From Anaerolineae bacterium (GTDB lineage Bacteria > Chloroflexota > Anaerolineae > Aggregatilineales > Phototrophicaceae), in assembly GCA_020848855.1 (NCBI GenBank), contig JADLHH010000032.1, positions 1 through 6,484 on the forward strand: a DNA stretch of 6,484 bases, in the 5' to 3' direction. The translations under genes were made by a program, and so were the position numbers. The notes beneath the pieces were generated by a model that was not told the DNA's origin, did no database searches, and saw nothing but the letters and a program-made list of their open reading frames with translations. Shown piece after piece: positions 1 to 4,786 of this stretch; the stretch's first letter is position 1, and every line of letters begins with the position of its first letter.

Positions 1-153
1 ACGGTTATTCGCCGCCGTTGACCATCTCATAGGTGCGCCCAGTTAGTTGTGCGCATCAGAACCCGAACACGGCAGATCTCGTTCGCTCAACCTGTCGTTG
101 TCGTTTCTATCCACTGCACTGCCGCCCGGATGATATAGAAATCACAAATGAGA

Positions 154-180
154 TTAACATCGCTTTCCCTATTCTATAGT
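154..180 (+). promoter_or_regulatory. Possible sigma-70-type promoter (weak)
   Basis: TTAACA at 154-159 (5 of 6 to TTGACA) and TATAGT at 175-180 (5 of 6 to TATAAT) lie in the AT-rich island. The spacer is only 15 nt, shorter than the optimal 17, so the pair may be chance. If active it would start transcription near 187, just upstream of the 38-codon ORF at 205-321. Confidence 0.25.
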
Positions 181-204
181 GCTTGGGGCAAACAAACCAT
201 TAGG

Positions 205-321
205 ATGGCAAAAGACTCGAATATTCTTAGATTCGCGCACCAGAGACGGGCGAAATTCCCGAACTGCGCCGACGAAACACGTCAGAATCGGGATGAGGCG
301 ATGCTGCTTTTCGATGGGTAA
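205..321 (+). CDS. Possible 38-aa ORF, unrecognised
   Basis: An ATG at 205-207 opens a 38-codon frame ending in TAA at 319-321. The predicted peptide starts MAKDSNILRF, is charged and hydrophilic, and ends in DEAMLLFDG. I do not recognise it. In favour are the promoter-like boxes at 154-180 and the lack of any other explanation for the region. Against it, the AGG before the ATG is too close to act as a Shine-Dalgarno, and an open frame of this length is not unusual by chance. It lies downstream of and convergent with the SRPBCC gene. Treat it as a candidate only. Confidence 0.15.
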   Translation: MAKDSNILRFAHQRRAKFPNCADETRQNRDEAMLLFDG

Positions 322-351
322 GACTCGATGACGCCCGGCGCTGCGGCTGGC

Positions 352-1743
352 TTATGGGCGGCGAACGTGCGCCAGCTTCCGCCGCATCGTCAGCCGCAAC
401 CCGACCGGCGTCACCCCGCTGGCGGGGCGAATGGTTTTCGCCGGGGCAGGTGCTTCCGGCGCTGTGGCAGCCGGTTCCGGTTTTGGCTTTGCCTCGTCGG
501 GCTGTTCTATCTCGCTGGGGCGTGGCACGCCGAACACTTCCCAGATGCTGCTCGCCGTCGCTTTGCTGCTGCTCGGCTCTGGATACGGCTCTGGGTCGCG
601 CCGGAGCGCCGGCGGCACTTCCGGCTTGGGGGTTTCGAGCACAGGTTCCGGCGCTGGGGTGACTGGCTCCGGCTCCGGTATAGCTGCCTCGACTGCGCTT
701 TCCGGCATTGCGAATTTCTCCGCGAATTCCGGTTGGGTTTCGTCGGCAGCTCGGAAGGCGGGCGCGGTCTGTTCCTCGCGCTCGTCAAACAGCGACGGCA
801 GGTAACCCGGCAGCGATTCCGGCGGCGTGAAGCCCAGCGGCTCGGTCTCCTCGCCCTTGCGCAGCGCGGGTTCCGGCTCTGGCTCCAGCGCGACGGGAGC
901 AGGCGTGATCGGCTCTGGCGTAACCACCGGTTCCGGGGCATGTTTGGGCTGGGTGTCGCTGGGGCTGCGCGGCGGCTCGAACCGCGAGAGGTCTTCGCTC
1001 ACGAGATTGAGGAATCCCGGCTCGCTGTCCATGTCGACGAACACAGGCGCGGCTTCGGCGGGTTCGGTCACTGCGATGCGTGGTCGCGTGTCGTCCTCGA
1101 CGATTGGCGGCTCGGCGATAATGCTGATGGGTTGACCATCGTCTTCGTGAATCGGCGGTTCCAGGACGAATTCCCGCTGCTGCGGCGCGGTCTCGTCGTT
1201 CCCCTCGGCTGCCGACGGATGGCGCGGGCGGTAGTTCGAGCGCGCTTCAACATCCGGCGCATCGCGCATGAGCGATTTCGCCTCGTATACGCGCGAGACT
1301 GTGCCAGTCGACTGCTTGATCTTCTGCCAGAGCGTCTTCAGACTGTCGGCGATGAGATGGTCGACATCCCGGCTGACGCCGAGCGCATTGCGCACGCCCC
1401 CCAGCAGCCCGCCCAGCTCGTAGGTGAACGTCCACTGCACGATCGTGCCTTCCGGGATTTCCTGAAGGCGGATGCGCCCCTTGTTGTCGCGGAACGGCAT
1501 CCCGTCTACGAAATAATATTCGTACCCCAAGCCGTTATACCACGCGCTCACGGCGATGACGCACTCGTGCCCGTCGGGCTTGGAATAGCGCCAGCGCACG
1601 CCGGGTCCTTCGCGTCGCGAGGTGAGGAAGATGACTTCGCTGCAGTCGGTCTGCCAATCCGGGTTATGGGTGATGTCGCTGATGTAGTCCCAGACCACGT
1701 CCGGTGGCGCTGGTATCAGAATTCGATGATCGATTGTTGTCAT
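352..1743 (-). CDS. SRPBCC/START-like domain protein with long Pro/Glu-rich tail
   Basis: A 463-residue protein with two very different parts. Residues 1 to about 143 look like a polyketide-cyclase/dehydrase-type SRPBCC (START-like) fold, which usually binds a hydrophobic ligand in a deep cavity. Visible hallmarks are the opening IDHRILIPAPPDVVWDYISD, the NPDW turn, the middle strands (VRWRYSKPDGHECVIAVSAW) and a C-terminal helix before KIKQ. Residues from about 150 to 463 are low-complexity, rich in Pro, Glu and Ala and probably disordered. They hold a tandem 16-residue repeat (195-226), PEP-type runs (269-294, 353-392, 415-436), a hydrophobic island SSIWEVFGVPRPSEIEQ (398-414) and an Arg-rich end (MRRKLAHVRRP). 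No signal peptide or membrane segment is seen, so it is probably cytoplasmic. The ATG fits a promoter placed to give a leaderless mRNA. Ligand and role are unknown. The domain call is firm; the tail's function is not known. Confidence 0.88.
   Translation of the reverse strand: MTTIDHRILIPAPPDVVWDYISDITHNPDWQTDCSEVIFLTSRREGPGVRWRYSKPDGHECVIAVSAWYNGLGYEYYFVDGMPFRDNKGRIRLQEIPEGTIVQWTFTYELGGLLGGVRNALGVSRDVDHLIADSLKTLWQKIKQSTGTVSRVYEAKSLMRDAPDVEARSNYRPRHPSAAEGNDETAPQQREFVLEPPIHEDDGQPISIIAEPPIVEDDTRPRIAVTEPAEAAPVFVDMDSEPGFLNLVSEDLSRFEPPRSPSDTQPKHAPEPVVTPEPITPAPVALEPEPEPALRKGEETEPLGFTPPESLPGYLPSLFDEREEQTAPAFRAADETQPEFAEKFAMPESAVEAAIPEPEPVTPAPEPVLETPKPEVPPALRRDPEPYPEPSSSKATASSIWEVFGVPRPSEIEQPDEAKPKPEPAATAPEAPAPAKTIRPASGVTPVGLRLTMRRKLAHVRRP
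436..939 (-). repeat. Pro/Glu-rich low-complexity coding region
   Basis: Within the tail of the SRPBCC gene, codons for EP, PEP and AP recur. The densest blocks are residues 269-294 (bases 862-939), 353-392 (568-687) and 415-436 (436-501). At DNA level this gives many near-copies of GGTTCCGG and GGCTCTGG on the plus strand. These are amino-acid-level repeats, not a mobile element, and such tracts often vary in length between strains. Confidence 0.7.
1066..1161 (-). repeat. Tandem 16-residue coding repeat (EPPIxEDD)
   Basis: Residues 195-210 and 211-226 of the SRPBCC protein form two adjacent 16-residue units. Each begins EPPI, has EDD at positions 6-8 and Pro at position 11. Eight of 16 positions are identical, and a partial third unit may begin at EPAEA. 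The repeat lies where the folded domain gives way to the disordered tail. Confidence 0.6.
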
Positions 1744-1751
1744 AAGCAGCT

Positions 1752-1780
1752 ATTATAGACGGTTTTAACGCGGTGTTCAA
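1752..1780 (-). promoter_or_regulatory. Promoter of the SRPBCC gene, likely leaderless
   Basis: On the minus strand, TTGAAC (1780-1775, 4 of 6 to TTGACA) is followed by a 17-nt spacer and a perfect TATAAT (1757-1752). Only eight bases separate the -10 box from the ATG at 1743, so transcription should start within a base or two of the start codon. No Shine-Dalgarno sequence lies between, which agrees with a leaderless mRNA. Confidence 0.65.
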
Positions 1781-1793
1781 AATAGCCGTTCTG

Positions 1794-1802
1794 TGTTACA
1801 AT
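1794..1802 (+). promoter_or_regulatory. Extended -10 promoter of the membrane-protein cluster
   Basis: TGTTACAAT is an extended -10 element: a TG, one base, then TACAAT (5 of 6 to TATAAT). No good -35 box lies at the expected distance, as is common for extended -10 promoters. Transcription would start near 1809, leaving about 23 nt before the TTG start at 1832, with GGAGG in that leader. Its -35 region falls on the -35 box of the divergent promoter. Confidence 0.5.
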
Positions 1803-1818
1803 CACTATTGTGTTCAGC

Positions 1819-1823
1819 GGAGG
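1819..1823 (+). promoter_or_regulatory. Shine-Dalgarno that decides the start at 1832
   Basis: GGAGG lies eight bases upstream of a TTG at 1832, an ideal distance. It is only two bases before the in-frame GTG at 1826 and lies inside the frame if the GTG at 1793 is used. That favours the TTG start and removes an N-terminal extension of 13 residues. Confidence 0.7.
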
Positions 1824-1831
1824 TCGTGCGC

Positions 1832-2110
1832 TTGCCCACTCCAACTCTGACGTTTGCGTTCATCCTGGCGACTCTCTTCGGGGCGGCGTTTCATCTCATC
1901 TTTGGCGGCGATGCACGGCGGCTGGCGATCTTCCTGCTTTCAAGCTGGATCGGCTTCGGTCTCGGTCAAGTCATAGGTGTGATGTTCCAGGTTGATATCT
2001 ACAACATCGGCGCGCTGCGCGTCGTCTCGGCGACGATGGGTTCGCTTCTGGCACTGGTCGCAACGACCTTCCTGACATCCAAACGAATGCGCAAGCGCTC
2101 GGCGCGCTAA
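1832..2110 (+). CDS. Small three-helix membrane protein
   Basis: A 92-residue protein starting at TTG 1832; an in-frame GTG at 1793 would give 105 residues but lies upstream of the Shine-Dalgarno and overlaps the promoter. Three hydrophobic stretches are evident: about residues 6-24, 31-54 (including WIGFGLGQVIGVMF) and 60-82. It ends in a strongly basic tail (KRMRKRSAR), which by the positive-inside rule should be cytoplasmic. The short loop GGDARR between helices 1 and 2 is also basic, so the topology is not settled by charge alone. I do not recognise a named family. It opens a plus-strand cluster and is followed after nine bases by the next membrane protein, so the two are probably co-transcribed. 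A role in the cell envelope is inferred from the neighbours only. Confidence 0.8.
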   Translation: MPTPTLTFAFILATLFGAAFHLIFGGDARRLAIFLLSSWIGFGLGQVIGVMFQVDIYNIGALRVVSATMGSLLALVATTFLTSKRMRKRSAR

Positions 2111-2119
2111 AGGGGAATT

Positions 2120-2629
2120 ATGACGGATTCACCCCAGAATCCACCAGCGACGACCACGCCGGCGGATGATTCCAAGTCGTCCGGCATGAATGTCAACCGA
2201 ATCGTCTTGATCGCCAGCGCCGTGTTGATCGGCTTGATTGTGCTGCTGTTCGGGATCGCGCTGGTGCTGACGCTCGTCACTCACGGCGACTTCGCGGCGA
2301 TTGTCCGCGTCATCCGCGACCTGGTGATCATCTTCCTCGCTCTCGAAGGCATCCTGATTATCATGAGCGTGGCGATACTGGCGCTTCAGGTTGCCCGGCT
2401 GGTCAATCTGCTCCAGTCCGAAGTCAAGCCGATTCTCGACAATGCCCAGGAGACGGTCAAGACCGCGCAGGGTACGGTCGAGTTCATGGGCGATAACCTG
2501 CTTGAGCCGATCATCCGGGGCAAGGGTTTTCTCGCCGGGGCAGCGGTACTGGTCACTAACCTGTTCGGCATTCGGCGTGCAGTCCGGCACGTCGAGTCGG
2601 TAGAGGAGCGGCGTGAAGTTGAAGCGTGA
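2120..2629 (+). CDS. DUF948-like membrane protein (YtxG-like)
   Basis: A 169-residue protein with a Thr/Pro/Ser-rich hydrophilic N-terminus (1-25), then two strong membrane helices at about 28-52 and 66-90. An amphipathic stretch follows at about 95-130 (LLQSEVKPILDNAQETVKTA), then a weaker hydrophobic segment (137-150) and a charged end. The pattern of a membrane helix followed by a 'VKPILDNAQETVKTAQGTVEF'-style heptad resembles DUF948 (YtxG) proteins. Those usually have one helix, so the match is partial and made by eye. The ATG has AGGGGA five bases or so upstream. The gene begins nine bases after the preceding stop and overlaps the next gene by 17 bases. In Bacillus, ytxG and ytxH are neighbours in a stress-related operon, which supports reading this and the next gene as an analogous pair. 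Confidence 0.75.
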   Translation: MTDSPQNPPATTTPADDSKSSGMNVNRIVLIASAVLIGLIVLLFGIALVLTLVTHGDFAAIVRVIRDLVIIFLALEGILIIMSVAILALQVARLVNLLQSEVKPILDNAQETVKTAQGTVEFMGDNLLEPIIRGKGFLAGAAVLVTNLFGIRRAVRHVESVEERREVEA

Positions 2630-2885
2630 AGGTCGTGAACTGGACGGCGGAATGTTGATCTTCGGGATCATCGCCGGGCTGCTGGTCGGCGGCTTGGTGA
2701 CGCTGTTCAACGCGCCCGCCAGTGGGATCGCTTTCCGCCGCCGGGTTGCCGGAACGCTGGGCGCGACCGGCAGCAGCCTGCGTGCCAACGTCGAATCGCT
2801 TGTCCCGACCGACCCGGTCGCCGCCAGCATGGCAGAGGGCAAAGCCGCCGCCCGCCGCCGCCTCGCAGAACTGGGGCAGGGCTAG
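2613..2885 (+). CDS. YtxH-like small membrane protein
   Basis: A 90-residue protein with a basic N-terminus, one Gly-rich membrane helix (about 13-32, GGMLIFGIIAGLLVGGLVTL) and then LFNAPASGIAFRRRV (31-45). A Gly-rich helix followed by an 'LFAPxSG...' turn and basic residues is the usual YtxH signature. The rest is a hydrophilic, Ala/Arg-rich helical tail. The GTG at 2613 is preceded by AGAGGAG (2602-2608) and lies inside the end of the upstream gene, so translation is probably coupled. An ATG at 2652 is a poorer alternative because it would cut close to the helix. Its stop overlaps the stop of the convergent gene. YtxH proteins are of unknown biochemical function and are linked to general stress in Bacillus. 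Confidence 0.78.
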   Translation: MKLKREGRELDGGMLIFGIIAGLLVGGLVTLFNAPASGIAFRRRVAGTLGATGSSLRANVESLVPTDPVAASMAEGKAAARRRLAELGQG

Positions 2886-4573
2886 CCCAACACGCGAAAA
2901 GCGTCGGGGATCGCCTCGATCACGTCACCGGCAAGCACGCTCCGCTCGCTGCCGAGCCTGAACGCCGCCCGTTCACCTGCCAACCCATGTACATAACCCG
3001 CCGCGACCGCCGCGTCGAATGGACTTAACCCCTGCGCCAGCATCCCGGCGGTCAGCCCGGCGAGCACGTCGCCAGTTCCGGCGTGCGCCAGCGCCGAGGT
3101 CTTGAACGGCAGTGCCGCCACGCGACCATCCGGCGCGGCGACCAGCGTGTGCGCGCCCTTGAGCACCAGCACGACATTCCACGCCTTCGCCTTTTCCTCG
3201 GCGATTTCCCAGCGCCGCGACTGCACATCCTGCACGTCCGTCCCCGCAAGCCGCGCCATTTCACCGGGGTGTGGCGTCAGGATCGTCCCGGCGGGCAGGT
3301 GAGTCCACCACTCGTCGATTTCTGACAGCAGGTTCAGCCCGTCGGCGTCGATCACCAGCGGCGGCAGCGACCCGGCTTCCGGTTTCTCGGCATCTGCGCT
3401 CACGCTGAAGCCGATCACGCGGCGCATCGGGCGGGTCGTCTCGTCGTCCAGCAGCTTGAGCAGCAGCTCGCGCGTCGTCTTTTCGCGTCCCCAGCCGGGA
3501 CCGACCAGCAGCGCGCTGTACTTGGCGGCTTCCTCGCGGACGTAGGGCGCGGCGTCCGCCGACAGCGCGCCCATTTCGTGCGGGAACAGCAGCCAGATCG
3601 TTTCCAGCAGGTGACCCGCCAGCGCCGCGACGGTTGGCTCCGGCGCGCCGACCGCCACTAACCCCACGCCGGAACGATAGGCGGCGCGGGCAGCCATCCC
3701 CGGCGCGCCCACGTAGTTGGCGGAGCCGCCGAGGATCAGTACCTTGCCGAAAGTGCCCTTGTTCCCGTCAGCCGGGCGCGCCGGGAGCAGCGCACGCACA
3801 CTGGCAGGATCGACTACGCTGTGCTGCGCCTCTTTCAGCCCCTCGGTGCTGCCGGGCACGCCCGCCGACGTGATGGTCAGCGCGCCGACGGCGGCAGCGC
3901 CGGGGAATGTGAACAGCCCCGGCTTGGCGGCGATAAATGTCACGGTTTCGTCGGCGTTGAGCGCGTTTTTGTCGAGCTTGCCGGTGTCGCAGTCCAGCCC
4001 GCTGGGGCAGTCGACGGCGATCACGTACGGATGGGTTGCGGGGCGTGGGGCGGGGCTGGCAAGCTGGATTGGACGACCCGCGCCCGTTTCGTCGCCTTCG
4101 TCCAGCGCCTGTTTCGCGGCGCGCAGCAGCTTGGCGGCGTTGTCGCGCAGCGGCAGCGTCAGCCCGATGCCGAACAAAGCGTCAACCACCACATGTGCGC
4201 TGGCGACCATATTGGTCAGCACCCGGAAGCGCTGGTCGTCTTCAGCGTGGGCGACGAACAGCCCGCGCTCCTCGATTGCCTTCATGTGCGGGTCGTCGTC
4301 CGGTCGCCGCGTCAGCAGGTAGAAGCGCACCAGCGCGCCGATCTGTTCGGCGATCACCCGCCCGGCGACCAGACCGTCACCGCCGTTGTTGCCGGGACCG
4401 ATCAGCAGCGTGACTCGCGCTTCCGACGGATCGGGCAATTGGGCGAGGATGGCGATCACCCGCAAGGCGACGGCTTCCCCGGCGTTTTCCATCATTTCGG
4501 CATAACTGATCCCTGATGCGTCGGCGGCGGCTTCAATTTTGCGCATCGCTTCGACAGACACGACCTTCATCAC
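2882..4573 (-). CDS. nnr: Bifunctional NAD(P)HX epimerase / ADP-dependent NAD(P)HX dehydratase
   Basis: A 563-residue repair enzyme for hydrated NADH and NADPH. The N-terminal YjeF_N half (about 1-250) interconverts R- and S-NAD(P)HX; it shows GPGNNGGDG (59-67), VVDALFGIG (129-137) and DCPSGLDCDTG (188-198). The C-terminal ribokinase-like half (about 255-563) removes water using ADP as phosphate donor in the bacterial form. It shows NKGTFGKVLILGGS (271-284), LLVGPGWG (355-362), DADGLN (409-414), TPHPGE (433-438) and AHAGTGD (496-502), whose last Asp is the expected catalytic base. Both halves look intact. Two insert-like stretches are described under findings. The GTG at 4573 lies eight bases from AAGGAG (4582-4587); the adjacent ATG at 4570 is an equally usable start. 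The enzyme is cytosolic and housekeeping, with no functional link to its neighbours. Confidence 0.95.
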   Translation of the reverse strand: MMKVVSVEAMRKIEAAADASGISYAEMMENAGEAVALRVIAILAQLPDPSEARVTLLIGPGNNGGDGLVAGRVIAEQIGALVRFYLLTRRPDDDPHMKAIEERGLFVAHAEDDQRFRVLTNMVASAHVVVDALFGIGLTLPLRDNAAKLLRAAKQALDEGDETGAGRPIQLASPAPRPATHPYVIAVDCPSGLDCDTGKLDKNALNADETVTFIAAKPGLFTFPGAAAVGALTITSAGVPGSTEGLKEAQHSVVDPASVRALLPARPADGNKGTFGKVLILGGSANYVGAPGMAARAAYRSGVGLVAVGAPEPTVAALAGHLLETIWLLFPHEMGALSADAAPYVREEAAKYSALLVGPGWGREKTTRELLLKLLDDETTRPMRRVIGFSVSADAEKPEAGSLPPLVIDADGLNLLSEIDEWWTHLPAGTILTPHPGEMARLAGTDVQDVQSRRWEIAEEKAKAWNVVLVLKGAHTLVAAPDGRVAALPFKTSALAHAGTGDVLAGLTAGMLAQGLSPFDAAVAAGYVHGLAGERAAFRLGSERSVLAGDVIEAIPDAFRVLG

Positions 4574-4607
4574 GGTACGGTCTCCTTCACGCGAACAGCC
4601 TACATTT

Positions 4608-4616
4608 CGTATAACA
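4608..4616 (-). promoter_or_regulatory. Possible extended -10 promoter for nnr
   Basis: On the minus strand the bases read TG-T-TATACG (4616-4608), an extended -10 with 4 of 6 to TATAAT. No -35 box is recognisable. Transcription would start near 4601, giving a leader of about 28 nt that contains the AAGGAG ribosome site. One copy of a 12-nt repeat ends immediately upstream. Confidence 0.35.
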
Positions 4617-4665
4617 GAGGGCGAATTGTACCGCGCACCGCACGGTAGGGGGAAATAGAGGGCGA
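4613..4665. repeat. Short direct repeat upstream of nnr
   Basis: AACAGAGGGCGA (4613-4624) and AATAGAGGGCGA (4654-4665) match at 11 of 12 positions, 41 bases apart. The right copy is one arm of the terminator hairpin; the left copy abuts the putative nnr -10 element. It could be an operator pair or a decayed hairpin arm, but chance is possible at this length. Confidence 0.35.
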
Positions 4666-4680
4666 GTCTATGACCCGCCC
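4653..4680 (-). terminator. Intrinsic terminator of the polyprenyl synthase gene
   Basis: Bases 4660-4680 form a nine-pair hairpin with a three-base loop (4669-4671). The outer arm is GGGCG/CGCCC and the inner arm GTC/GAC. In minus-strand RNA the remaining position is a G-U pair (4675 with 4665), while in plus-strand RNA it is an A-C mismatch, so the stem is complete only in the minus direction. It is followed on the minus strand by TCTATTT (4659-4653), a modest T tract. It lies about 107 bases past the synthase stop and before the nnr promoter. Confidence 0.65.
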
Positions 4681-4786
4681 CTGCGGTTCAGTCTCGTTTG
4701 TGGTCTGGTGGTGGTCGCCGTTGCCGCAGGTTGTCGATTTCGTAGGGGCATGGCGTGCCGTGCTCTTGCAGACCCGGTATCAACCG

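Larger units (their letters stand above)
1..351. other. Intergenic stretch without a convincing gene
   Basis: No reading frame here has both good length and recognisable protein character. All three plus-strand frames entering from the left edge stop within the first 46 bases. On the minus strand a frame beginning with ATG at 30-28 stays open to the left edge, but it has no Shine-Dalgarno sequence and is too short to judge. The middle (about 130-235) is visibly richer in A and T than the flanking coding DNA, which fits a regulatory spacer. I see no tRNA-like arms and no long inverted repeat. A 5-bp inverted repeat (TGCGC/GCGCA, about 34-55) lacks a T tract. The stretch also contains a weak promoter-like pair and a 38-codon ORF, listed separately. 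Confidence 0.6.

Noticed and set aside
1..30. Start of a minus-strand gene at ATG 30-28 running off the left edge
   Set aside because: Only ten codons are visible, without a ribosome site or recognisable sequence.
34..55. TGCGC/GCGCA inverted repeat as a terminator for a gene left of the window
   Set aside because: The stem is five pairs with a 12-base loop and has no following T tract; no gene end can be shown on the left edge.
436..939. Repeated GGTTCCGG-type words that could suggest a CRISPR-like or tandem DNA array
   Set aside because: The spacing is irregular and follows codons for Glu-Pro in a coding frame. There are no uniform repeats or spacers.
328..1758. A 476-codon plus-strand open frame antisense to the whole SRPBCC gene
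   Set aside because: Its translation is Arg/Phe/Leu-rich with no recognisable domain, while the opposite strand encodes a clear SRPBCC fold. The missing stops reflect codon bias in a GC-rich gene.
2129..2842. A 237-codon minus-strand open frame opposite the membrane-protein genes
   Set aside because: The product is Asp/Gln/His-rich without a domain; the plus strand shows membrane helices, good ribosome sites and tight gene spacing.
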